In this document: in pieces, positions 51,398-58,567 of the stretch
Numbering within the stretch: the stretch's first letter is position 1
Layout: each line of letters opens with the position of its first letter
Assembly (NCBI RefSeq): GCF_030908545.1
Contig: NZ_CP133083.1
Span: 124,001-188,000 of the forward strand
Length of the DNA: 64,000 nt
Origin: Nitrosomonas sp. sh817
Lineage (GTDB): Bacteria > Pseudomonadota > Gammaproteobacteria > Burkholderiales > Nitrosomonadaceae
Direction: 5' to 3'
Made by a program: the position numbers and the translations under genes
The notes under the pieces: model-generated
Told to the model about the DNA's origin: nothing
What the model saw: only the letters and a program-made list of their open reading frames with translations
The model's database searches: none

Positions 51398-52504
51398 TCA
51401 ATCACTTGGCTTATTCATCCAACCTAAATTATTAGCATGCAAACTCTGAATAAAGAATCGATCACTAATTTCTGTGAGTGCAGTGGTTTCGGGGTATTGA
51501 CCGCTTGGATCTTGCATGTCTGAAACGATGTTTCCGTTTTCCGTGAATGCTATGACGTGACCATAGGCTTCAGGAATAGGCCAAAACATTCGCGGAAAAC
51601 GCAGCACTAACTTTCTTAAAAAGGGCTTGTCACTCATGAAATCGATAATTGAGTTACGCGGTTTGGCAAAGCCTAGCCAGATTTTTCCTTCTTGGCCGCG
51701 CATTAGGTTGTCAGGATATCCCGGTAAATTATCAAGAAGAATGATGGCTTGCGCTGAATTGAGTGTCACATCAAGATTTTCAGCTGCTATTGCGATTTTC
51801 CAAACCCGGTAACGTCCGGTTTCATTAACGAATAATGACTGCTCGTCGTGTGAAAGCGCTATGCCATTGGCGAAACTTAATCCTTTGGCGACGATTCTCA
51901 CTTGATTATTTACCGGATCATATTCCAGTACACGACCGCTGGCCGATTGCTCAACAATATCCAGCAAACTCGCCTCAAAGGTTCCACCCGTTTGTGATGG
52001 AGCAAAGCGAATGGAAGAATCTGTTATATAAATTTTGCCGTTTCGCGCAACGGCAATGCTGTTGGGGTAGCGAATGAGGTCGTCATCGACATGGTCAACA
52101 AGCATGCTGATCTTTCGATCTGGGGTAATTTTCAGCACGCCGCGCATTGCATCAGCCGCAATCAAGTTACCGGCGGCATCAAAATCGAACCCCAATACCC
52201 GGCCTCTGGTATTTGCGAATACTTCTAGCGCATTTCCATCAGGGCTCATGCGCAGAATTTTACCACTCGCTACAGCGGTGTAGAGCATACCGTCACTAGA
52301 CAATGCCACATGCTCCGGACCTTCTTCACCTTCAAGTGAAATAAATTTTAAGCCGGATAATCGCTCATTTCGAGTATGTACTCCGGTGTAACCCGGAGCG
52401 GAGGGTGCCTTCCAGCTTACAGGCTCTATCGGAACAGGCCAGAAACAGAAATAAGCACTGATACAGAATGTAGCTGCAATCAATAGCGATGTTGATACTT
52501 TCAT
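51398..52504 (-). CDS. SMP-30/strictosidine synthase-like beta-propeller protein
   Basis: Protein of 368 residues with an N-terminal signal anchor (MKVSTSLLIAATFCISAYFCF) and a six-bladed propeller of the SMP-30/strictosidine synthase type: GPEHVALSSDGMLYTAVASG, LGFDFDAAGNLIAADAM, YPNSIAVARNGKIYITDSS, FANGIALSHDEQSLFVNET and LPGYPDNLMRGQEGKIWLG. Homologues hydrolyse lactones or esters; APMAP-like proteins share this arrangement. The substrate is unknown. The start ATG leads directly into the signal sequence. Confidence 0.82.
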   Translation of the reverse strand: MKVSTSLLIAATFCISAYFCFWPVPIEPVSWKAPSAPGYTGVHTRNERLSGLKFISLEGEEGPEHVALSSDGMLYTAVASGKILRMSPDGNALEVFANTRGRVLGFDFDAAGNLIAADAMRGVLKITPDRKISMLVDHVDDDLIRYPNSIAVARNGKIYITDSSIRFAPSQTGGTFEASLLDIVEQSASGRVLEYDPVNNQVRIVAKGLSFANGIALSHDEQSLFVNETGRYRVWKIAIAAENLDVTLNSAQAIILLDNLPGYPDNLMRGQEGKIWLGFAKPRNSIIDFMSDKPFLRKLVLRFPRMFWPIPEAYGHVIAFTENGNIVSDMQDPSGQYPETTALTEISDRFFIQSLHANNLGWMNKPSD

Positions 52505-52580
52505 GAGAGCGTGCAGAGCATTAAAAAGATAGTCCGCAAAAATTGATTTCTAAAAATACGTGCATTCATTCACTGAATAA

Positions 52581-52961
52581 TCAATATCCCATGAATTTTG
52601 ATTCACGTGAAAAATCATCCCAAACAAAAGCCGGATCAACCGAAGGATTTGTTGGAATCATGAAAGTTAGCAAATCAAATATCCCGCACCCCATGCGATT
52701 GATCGTATACCAACCACCCTGAAGCACACCGAGACTGAAAGCAGCCATGCCGGGCGCCAGCGTATTTTCTTGTTGCCCCACAATGTTGATATTTTTAGGA
52801 AATTCCATCCAACCCGTGGCAATGTTGGCGAAACCACTGCTGAGTTTCAACCTGGACTTATCAAAATGCGAGTTCGGGGTTGTTTCAATATCCGCCAAAG
52901 CAATGCATGAGAAGAGAAATGGTGAAGTTATCAAAAAAACAAACCTAGTCATCACATTCAT
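52581..52961 (-). CDS. exosortase-associated TIGR04073-like protein
   Basis: Exported protein of 126 residues: signal peptide ending near ALA (about residue 22), then KLSSGFANIATGWMEFPKN, which is the hallmark of the TIGR04073 family found in genomes with the PEP-CTERM/exosortase system, and a hydrophobic glycine-rich part (GMAAFSLGVLQGGWYTINRMGCG). The frame opens at 53093 but the start at 52961 follows AGGAGATTTT. Its presence fits the PEP-CTERM proteins in this window. Function unknown. Confidence 0.7.
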   Translation of the reverse strand: MNVMTRFVFLITSPFLFSCIALADIETTPNSHFDKSRLKLSSGFANIATGWMEFPKNINIVGQQENTLAPGMAAFSLGVLQGGWYTINRMGCGIFDLLTFMIPTNPSVDPAFVWDDFSRESKFMGY

Positions 52962-53303
52962 CAAAAATCTCCTGTTATTTGTTACTTCGGTTAAAGTAAT
53001 GACACGATTAATTAGCGTGTTACAAATAGTGCTATAGTGCCGTTCAATATGAACAGAATTCGATCCGTTCTTTTCAGCGATCACCGCAAGCACAAATTAT
53101 TTTGCTGATTGCTTTGCGCAGCATATTTCGCGTTGCTGCAGTACCCATAAAATCAACTGCGCCATTGGCAATGCTACCTTATTTTTAAGCCTGATGAATG
53201 GAATACACAGCCGAATGATTACGCGGTGATACCCATCCGGAATCACACAACAAGATTAATAGCTTGATTCTTATATAGCACCTTCGTAAGGAATGAGTAA
53301 ATC
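52962..53303. other. gap between divergent genes
   Basis: 342 bases between the TIGR04073-like gene and the hypothetical gene at 53304. No plausible coding frame with a ribosome site, no strong hairpin; it presumably contains both promoters. AAGGAATG precedes the next gene start. Confidence 0.4.
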
Positions 53304-54032
53304 ATGGTCAGTCTAACCCTCATCAAAACAGAAGCCGAAGAACTGGTCAGGCGCATACCACGATCGAATAATCACCCGATGCAGGGCGAATTGGTGAAAC
53401 TTTGCGAAACGCATTGGCGTACTTTGCGCGGCCCGCAACCGAGTGCGCAACTGGCGCAAGCATTATGGTCTTCATCGCCACCGTTGGCGGATCTGCTAGT
53501 TGATCTTTATACGCAAGGTGATACGCCTTTGAGCAATATCTTGCCGAATTTTGATTTGGCGCGTGGATTAGCGGTTATCGCACTCGCCGAGATTCAGCAT
53601 GGCAACGAATTCGGGGCGCATATTGCGCATGAACCGATGAAAGCATTTCAAATGAATGTGCCGTCACCCGCATGGCTCAGCAAGATCAGCGCCATGCTCC
53701 ATGGTACACTCGATGCACCGCTCATGCATTTACATGACCGGCATAACGCCTTATGGAAATCACTTGCGGTGATTGCCGCACAAACCAAACGAGTCGATTT
53801 GGCGGCAATAGAAACAGTGGTTCGATTGCTTACAGGACAGGATGAATCCCATAACTGCAGCGATCCCGCGCTGGAGAAATTACGGCAGGGCGTAGCGGAT
53901 GCCGGCATTCGCTTTTTGACAATGGACAAGAATTTCGTGCAATATGAACAACATCATAAAGCGCACAAGCCGGTACGTTCCCGGCAGTTAGGCGAATTAT
54001 TGCTGGAAATCAGGCAATTGTGGTTGCGTTAA
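53304..54032 (+). CDS. hypothetical protein
   Basis: Unrecognised cytosolic protein of 242 residues, mostly helical by composition, without signal peptide or membrane segment. Conserved-looking features are the His-rich stretch IQHGNEFGAHIAHEPM (about 98-112) and MHLHDRHNALWKSLAVIAAQT (part: MHLHDRHNALWKSLAV). A GTAAGGAATG ribosome site supports the start. GC content and codon use resemble the housekeeping genes, so it is likely native. No function is proposed. Confidence 0.6.
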   Translation: MVSLTLIKTEAEELVRRIPRSNNHPMQGELVKLCETHWRTLRGPQPSAQLAQALWSSSPPLADLLVDLYTQGDTPLSNILPNFDLARGLAVIALAEIQHGNEFGAHIAHEPMKAFQMNVPSPAWLSKISAMLHGTLDAPLMHLHDRHNALWKSLAVIAAQTKRVDLAAIETVVRLLTGQDESHNCSDPALEKLRQGVADAGIRFLTMDKNFVQYEQHHKAHKPVRSRQLGELLLEIRQLWLR

Positions 54033-54107
54033 GCAACGATCGTGCTGAATATACAATGCATTAGCAAGTGCTGTATTCGTCAGGATCAATTGTCAGGGAT
54101 ATTGGGA

Positions 54108-54761
54108 TCATGCGCTACCAGGTTTGCAGGCGCGCATGATTACAACTGCTCCGAAGATAGTCCGGTAATAAGCGGTTTCCTGTACTGAATGAAATCCGGC
54201 TTTTTCGGCGAAAACCGGCAGTAAACCCAGTACATGATCGTTGATCTCTTCGAACCACCGCATTCCCCGGGAAAGAAGCCACATCGTAACATCGTGCGGC
54301 TCGCCAAAATCGGCGATGTGCAATTCACCACCAGGCTTGAGCACGCGAAATATCTCTTTTAGCGCTTGTTGTTTATCCACCCGGGTCAAATGGTGCATCA
54401 GTAAGCTTGAAAACACGTGGTCGAAAGTTTCGTTGGCATAAGGCAAGCACGTTGCCGTTCCTTGTTGCAACAGAATAGGCTTTTCGTTTCGATCGGATTT
54501 TTCTTGGGCAATCCGCAAAATCTCCGGATCGGCATCCAATCCGCAGACAACTGCTTCAGGTTCGGTTTGCTTGATCAGTAATGTCAGTGTGCCAGTGCCG
54601 CAACCGATGTCCAGTACCGGCTGACCAGACCGGATCCGTGCTTGCGTAACCAATGCCGATCTAATCCGGAGTTCGGGAAATAACCACCGCATCATGGGAT
54701 CGTACCAGCGGGTCAGCCAATGAAAATGAAATGCCGGAATGAAATGAGGTTGTCTATTCAA
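54108..54761 (-). CDS. class I SAM-dependent methyltransferase
   Basis: Methyltransferase of 217 residues. SAM-binding motif I is VLDIGCGTGTLTLL (about 49-62), with CGLDADPEILRIA (motif post I), FDHVFSSLLMHHL and EIFRVLKPGGELHIADFG after it, the UbiE/MenG-like pattern. The N-terminal part (FHFHWLTRWYDPMMRWLFPE) resembles methyltransferases acting on small hydrophobic molecules. Substrate unknown. Confidence 0.85.
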   Translation of the reverse strand: MNRQPHFIPAFHFHWLTRWYDPMMRWLFPELRIRSALVTQARIRSGQPVLDIGCGTGTLTLLIKQTEPEAVVCGLDADPEILRIAQEKSDRNEKPILLQQGTATCLPYANETFDHVFSSLLMHHLTRVDKQQALKEIFRVLKPGGELHIADFGEPHDVTMWLLSRGMRWFEEINDHVLGLLPVFAEKAGFHSVQETAYYRTIFGAVVIMRACKPGSA

Positions 54762-54786
54762 AAGGTTGTAAGCAGTGTAAATGAAA

Positions 54787-54814
54787 AAGCCACGAGGAGA
54801 ACTCCTCGTGGCTT
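54787..54814 (-). terminator. terminator of the 55-kb PEP-CTERM gene
   Basis: Perfect hairpin AAGCCACGAGGAG-TT-CTCCTCGTGGCTT on the minus strand, followed by TTTTTCAT. It lies 22 bases after the stop of the PEP-CTERM gene. Confidence 0.9.
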
Positions 54815-54836
54815 CAGTTTAGATGATACGTGCTAA

Positions 54837-55391
54837 TTAAGCTAATTTTCGTTTGCGTGCAGAGAAACCAACCAATCCCAAGCCGGCCAGTAACATAGCA
54901 TAGGTTTCAGGTTCCGGTACCGGTAATGCTTGCAGTGAAACGGAATATTGACCTAAGTTGGCACCGAAAGTACCGCTAATATCCAAATGATATTGACCAG
55001 GAAGAAGATCGCCGAGTGAATGGGTTAAGCCATCATCGGTAAAGGTTGCGATCAAAGTTGTACCGTTTGGATGCGTGCTATTCCACACTTCAACTGCAAA
55101 ATTGTTGATATCGTTAACTACAAAACCACCCAGCGACAGAAACAGAGTTGAAGCAGAACCTGTGGTGGATGAAAAGGTAGGAATTGTGAAATTGGCATAT
55201 TCTTCAAACGAGTTTCCGGTGGCGCCAATCAACAATGCTGACAATGTTGTCGGGGTTGAACCGATGTTGCCCAATTCGTATGGATTTCCAACAGATCCGT
55301 CTCCTGGAAAGTTACCAAAACCGGCAAATGCGGTTGAGCTAAACAGTAGAACGGCTGCAGCGACTAGTTTCAGTTTGAGGTTTTGTAGCAT
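54837..55391 (-). CDS. PEP-CTERM sorting domain protein
   Basis: Exported protein of 184 residues: signal peptide to about residue 23 (TAFA-GF), a beta-sandwich-like body with FAVEVWNSTHPNGTTLIATF and LLPGQYHLDISGTFGANLGQYSVS, reminiscent of the FxDxF type of PEP-CTERM protein, and the tail VPEPETYAMLLAGLGLVGFS plus ARKRK. AGGAGAA precedes the ATG. The tail is nearly identical to those of the 42-kb proteins, although the bodies differ. Confidence 0.88.
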   Translation of the reverse strand: MLQNLKLKLVAAAVLLFSSTAFAGFGNFPGDGSVGNPYELGNIGSTPTTLSALLIGATGNSFEEYANFTIPTFSSTTGSASTLFLSLGGFVVNDINNFAVEVWNSTHPNGTTLIATFTDDGLTHSLGDLLPGQYHLDISGTFGANLGQYSVSLQALPVPEPETYAMLLAGLGLVGFSARKRKLA

Positions 55392-55758
55392 TATCTTCTC
55401 CTAGAGTTGTCATTAAATGAACTGCTTGCGTTGTGTTCTTAAAAATAACTTTCGTCATTTCTAGGTTGTGCATACTAAAGCGTTGTCTTTTGATTGCCTA
55501 TGGTAAGGTTGTGTTGAATTCGTACTAAAAGCTTTGGAGAAAGCTACTATAAAACAACTAGTAATTCTGTTAACTTGCAGCAGTAAAGCAGCTCCATCTC
55601 ATAAGCCTGGCAGCGGTTTTGCGTGTCATGCTTCACGGACGGGATCGATAAGGAATCGGCTGCGGTTTCGGGAAAATCATTCAAACCGTAACCTGAATAT
55701 CGCAATGAAAAACTGGGGAGCAACAGGAGAAACACGCGTGTTGCTGTTATTCCACCAG
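55392..55758. other. gap upstream of the PEP-CTERM gene
   Basis: 367 bases between the PEP-CTERM gene start and the end of the broken transporter. Two overlapping open frames on opposite strands exist here (about 55547-55821), neither with a ribosome site or any recognisable similarity. AT-rich near 55440-55540, where the PEP-CTERM promoter should be. Confidence 0.35.
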
Positions 55759-56631
55759 TCATCGGGATGCGGTAGCGAAGCGATTGGCCATCAAGTTAAT
55801 GCACAAACCAGCGATTATTAAAGCTGCGGCGCCGATTTTCCAGAGATAAATGGGTTCATCCATAACCAGCGCGGAGCTTGCGAATCCGAACACCGGCACC
55901 AGAAGCGAGAATGGCGCCACGGTCGTGGCGGGATAACGTCTCAATAGCCAGTGCCACGCCGCAAACCCCAACAGCGTGACCGGATAAGCGTTGTATCCAA
56001 CCGACGTAACTGAAATCTACGAAAGCCCGGATAGGTTTTCAAGATTCCAGGCGCTTTGCTCAGTGACAAACGATAGCAGCAACAGCGGCGGCCACGCGAC
56101 GAAACTTCCCCAAGCCACGAGCGCCAGCATGTTAATTTGCCCCAGCCGTTTCGACATCAGATTGCCGATTCCCCACGAAGCGGCGGCTGCAATGATCAGA
56201 ACCATACCCAATACCGAGATGTCTTCCCCAATATTGGCAGCGACCAGAGCAATACCACTGAATGAAACGATCGTACCCGTGATTTGCCAGCCCGACGGTT
56301 TTTCATCCAGGAATAATACCGCCAGCAGCATCGTAAAAAACACCTGCACCTGCAACAATAGCGAAGCCAGCCCGGCCGTTGCGCCGGCAGCCATGCCGAA
56401 GAACAGCAAAGTGAATTGCAATGCGAACATGACGAATCCGAAAGCGATCACTTGCCGGAAAGCGACGGCAGGCGGCCGAACGAAAAAAATTGCCGGAAAC
56501 GCAGTAAAAAAGAAACGCAGCGCGCACAACAGAACCGGCGGAAGCTCGTCAAGCCCCGCTTTAATCATCACGAAATTGAATCCCCAGATCACCGCCACTA
56601 CGATGGCCAGTGCGATATGTTGCAGATGCAT
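55759..56631 (-). pseudogene. EamA-family transporter interrupted by one in-frame stop
   Basis: Drug/metabolite transporter of the EamA family, normally about 290 residues and ten helices. The first 204 codons contain the first EamA repeat and half of the second (MHLQHIALAIVVAVIWGFNF, LLLQVQVFFTMLLAVLFLDE); then a TAG at 56017-56019 stops the frame; the same frame continues without a shift through YPVTLLGFAAWHWLLRRYPATTVAPF and VPVFGFASSALVMDEPIYLW to 55759. One substitution (for example TTG or CAG to TAG) explains it. It is either a recent pseudogene, a sequencing error or a suppressed amber codon. Confidence 0.82.
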
Positions 56632-56728
56632 TATTTTCTGTGCTTAAAGTAAATTAAATTTCCAGGATCATAAATCATCATGTGCCGCATCATAACTCAT
56701 GACCGATGTAGCGCAGATCATTCAATTT

Positions 56729-56775
56729 TAAGTGCAACGCCTAACGGAGATTGGTTACACCGTTTCATAAATGCC
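56729..56775 (-). repeat. relic of an IS30-family right end, inverted
   Basis: AAGTGCAACGCCTAACGG preceded by TTCAATTTT matches the reverse complement of the intact element's right end (4412-4460) with several substitutions and a one-base gap; similarity fades into the TTGGTTACACCGTTT stretch. It lies just upstream of the toxin-antitoxin promoter. Confidence 0.6.
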
Positions 56776-56777
56776 GG

Positions 56778-56823
56778 TTGCAAGTTTGCAGCAAAACTTT
56801 ATACTGTACAGAAATAATGTACA
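56778..56823 (+). promoter_or_regulatory. promoter and operator of the Phd/PIN toxin-antitoxin pair
   Basis: TTGCAA (56778-56783), a 16-base spacer and TATACT (56800-56805) form a good promoter. Two TGTACA palindromes (56805-56810 and 56818-56823), seven bases apart, overlap the end of the -10 and the start region, 15 bases before the antitoxin ATG. This fits autorepression by the Phd-type antitoxin or its complex. Confidence 0.65.
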
Positions 56824-56838
56824 TTTATGAGGCCTGCA

Positions 56839-57084
56839 ATGACATCGATCAACATCACGGAATTACGCCAACACTTGCCGGAATACCTTAAGCAGGTACA
56901 GGGGGGAGAAGAAGTTGTCATCACCGTGCATGGAAAAGCCATTGCCCGGATTGTGCCCGATCTCCGGGAAAGCGAACGCGATGCGGCGCTTAAGCGCCTG
57001 GATGCGCTGCGCGGCACGGTGATTGCTGGCGATATACTTGCGTCCTTGAATGAAGAATGGGCAAGCGATGCTGACAATCTGTGA
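56839..57084 (+). CDS. Phd/YefM-family antitoxin
   Basis: Antitoxin of 81 residues with the Phd/YefM N-terminal DNA-binding fold: TSINITELRQHLPEYLKQVQ and GEEVVITVHGKAIARIVP. The C-terminal ~35 residues, which should wrap the toxin, are variable. The ATG at 56839 fits the family start; the frame opens at 56827. The last 17 bases overlap the toxin gene, the usual coupled arrangement. Confidence 0.9.
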   Translation: MTSINITELRQHLPEYLKQVQGGEEVVITVHGKAIARIVPDLRESERDAALKRLDALRGTVIAGDILASLNEEWASDADNL

Positions 57085-57469
57085 CACGCATGTCCTGTTA
57101 TTCTGGGCGGATCGCCCGGACCGCTTAACGTTACCCGCGCAAGAATCCCTAATCGCCGCCAGGAATAGCGGGAGATTGGCTTGCGCCGCGATCAGCTTGT
57201 GGGAAATAGCCGTGTTGTTCCGGAAAAACAGATTGATTTTGCCACCGCAGCACACATCCGTTTCATATATGGAAGACATTATCCTGTCACAGGGGCTTCA
57301 CATCCTTCCGCTGACTCCCGCGATTGCCGGATTGGCCGAAAGCGGTGTCATCGTTCACGGAGACCCGGGCGACCGGCTGATCGCCGCAACCGCCATCGCT
57401 CACCAAGCACTGCTCATTAGCGCCGATGAAAAACTGCATACCGTGCCCGGATTACGCTGCATTTGGTGA
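57068..57469 (+). CDS. PIN-domain toxin (VapC family)
   Basis: RNase toxin of 133 residues with a PIN domain. Acidic active-site residues are in ICDTHVLLFWAD (first Asp), ISLWEIAVL (Glu), and GDPGDRLIAATAIAH (Asp pair). It would cleave specific RNAs when not bound by the Phd-type antitoxin. The start ATG at 57068 overlaps the antitoxin end. No truncation is seen, so the pair may be active. Confidence 0.9.
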   Translation: MLTICDTHVLLFWADRPDRLTLPAQESLIAARNSGRLACAAISLWEIAVLFRKNRLILPPQHTSVSYMEDIILSQGLHILPLTPAIAGLAESGVIVHGDPGDRLIAATAIAHQALLISADEKLHTVPGLRCIW

Positions 57470-57632
57470 AGGGTGCGAGCGCAGGAGAGAGGAGCGTTAT
57501 TTTTTCACTTCGGACAAACGGATCAACATCAGAATTTCCGGCAGAGATCTGACGGCAATTTGCAATTCGATACCATTGGCAATTTTGTTAAAGCATTGGG
57601 GTGCAAACTAAGGATGTCTATAAGATATGATT

Positions 57633-57659
57633 GATGCGCCTCCTTGCGGTCGGCGCATC
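57633..57659. repeat. REP-like palindrome
   Basis: GATGCGCC (57633-57640) and GGCGCATC (57652-57659) with an 11-base GC-rich centre. It looks like a repetitive extragenic palindrome, between the toxin gene and the IS30 relic. The remaining 57470-57675 stretch holds nothing else I recognise. Confidence 0.5.
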
Positions 57660-57674
57660 CTACCGGGGTGCGCC

Positions 57675-57855
57675 AGCATTTCCTCTAGGGGATGGGGCTG
57701 ATTGAAGTTGCCAAGGAACAAGTGCAATGGGCGGTGGATAGACTCAACTATTGACTACGCAAAGTGCTTGGATTCAGAACCCCATTTGAGATATTCTTCG
57801 GAAAGACGATGCGATACACCAAATCACCGTTAGGTATTGCACTTCGAAATTGCCC
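57675..57855 (+). repeat. relic of the right end of an IS30-family element
   Basis: About 180 bases matching the last part of the intact IS30 (about 4282-4456), including GAACAAGTGCAATGGGCGGT and the inverted repeat end. Translated in the old frame it gives EQVQWAVDRLNY, stop, LRKVLGFRTPFEIFFGKT, so it is a dead 3' end with at least two in-frame stops. Same orientation as the left-end relic at 50209. Confidence 0.85.
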
Positions 57856-57880
57856 CCGCCAATAAAAAAGGAGCTAAAAA

Positions 57881-58498
57881 ATGATAAGAAAAACACTACG
57901 AGCTGCGGCTATTGCCGTATTACTAGCGTCAGCATCGGCTAACGCCACGCTTGAGCCACGATTAGACGGAAAAGCCTATTACGACACGGAAAGTAATTTA
58001 ACCTGGGCCACTCCCGCTGCCGCAAGATCGATCAAAGAACAGATAGCTTTCGTATCAGATCTTGTCATCGACGGCATTGATGGTTGGAGAATCCCAGATC
58101 GCCCGGAATTCTATAATTTTACAAACAATTACTCTGACTGCTCTTATCCTACTGGAGGAGGATGTCCCCCTTATATCCCTGCATCTCCTATAGATGAATA
58201 TTCATGGGCATGGGGGGTTAACTGGATTTCTCATGGCCCGTCCAGCGCTCCTGATGGATACGAGGACTTCTCGGTTACGGTTTCTGGGATTCTTTACGGT
58301 ACGTACATTCCGGCGTACGCTAATGGTTATATGCTAGACTTCGTTATGCTTATAAATGATCAGGATAATGCTCATTATACAGTATGGCCAGTGCAAACCG
58401 GCGACGTTGCATTAATACCGGAGCCGCAAACTTACGTGATGCTGCTGGCTGGGTTGGGATTGGTGGGGGTCGCGGTTTTCCGAAGAATAAGGAGTTGA
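57881..58498 (+). CDS. PEP-CTERM sorting domain protein with Lcl/DUF1566-like body
   Basis: Exported protein of 205 residues with signal peptide (cleavage near ANA-TL, about 22), a body containing YYDTESNLTWATPAAARS, DGWRIPDRPEFYNF and a terminal HYTVWPVQTGD, which resembles the Lcl/DUF1566 type (WRLP ... WPVR motifs), and the tail IPEPQTYVMLLAGLGLVGV with RRIR. The tail deviates from the other three in this window (IPEPQ for VPEPE). AAAGGAG precedes the ATG. Confidence 0.85.
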   Translation: MIRKTLRAAAIAVLLASASANATLEPRLDGKAYYDTESNLTWATPAAARSIKEQIAFVSDLVIDGIDGWRIPDRPEFYNFTNNYSDCSYPTGGGCPPYIPASPIDEYSWAWGVNWISHGPSSAPDGYEDFSVTVSGILYGTYIPAYANGYMLDFVMLINDQDNAHYTVWPVQTGDVALIPEPQTYVMLLAGLGLVGVAVFRRIRS

Positions 58499-58539
58499 GC
58501 CATCAGAATAGGTTTTTTCGGTGCATGTTGTAACCGTAT

Positions 58540-58567
58540 GGTGCATTGCGCTGCGCTTAATGGCACC
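58540..58567. repeat. REP-like palindrome after cusA
   Basis: GGTGCATTGCGC-TGCG-CTTAATGGCACC, an imperfect palindrome directly abutting the cusA stop codon (58568) and convergent with the PEP-CTERM gene. It could act as a bidirectional terminator hairpin. Confidence 0.5.

Noticed and set aside
55534-55821. Possible genes in both strands upstream of the PEP-CTERM gene at 55.4 kb
   Set aside because: No ribosome site, no recognisable similarity, and the plus-strand frame runs into the transporter coding sequence.
55759-56631. Two separate small transporter genes (EMR-like pair)
   Set aside because: The two parts are in the same frame, lie on either side of one stop codon, and fit consecutive parts of one EamA protein.
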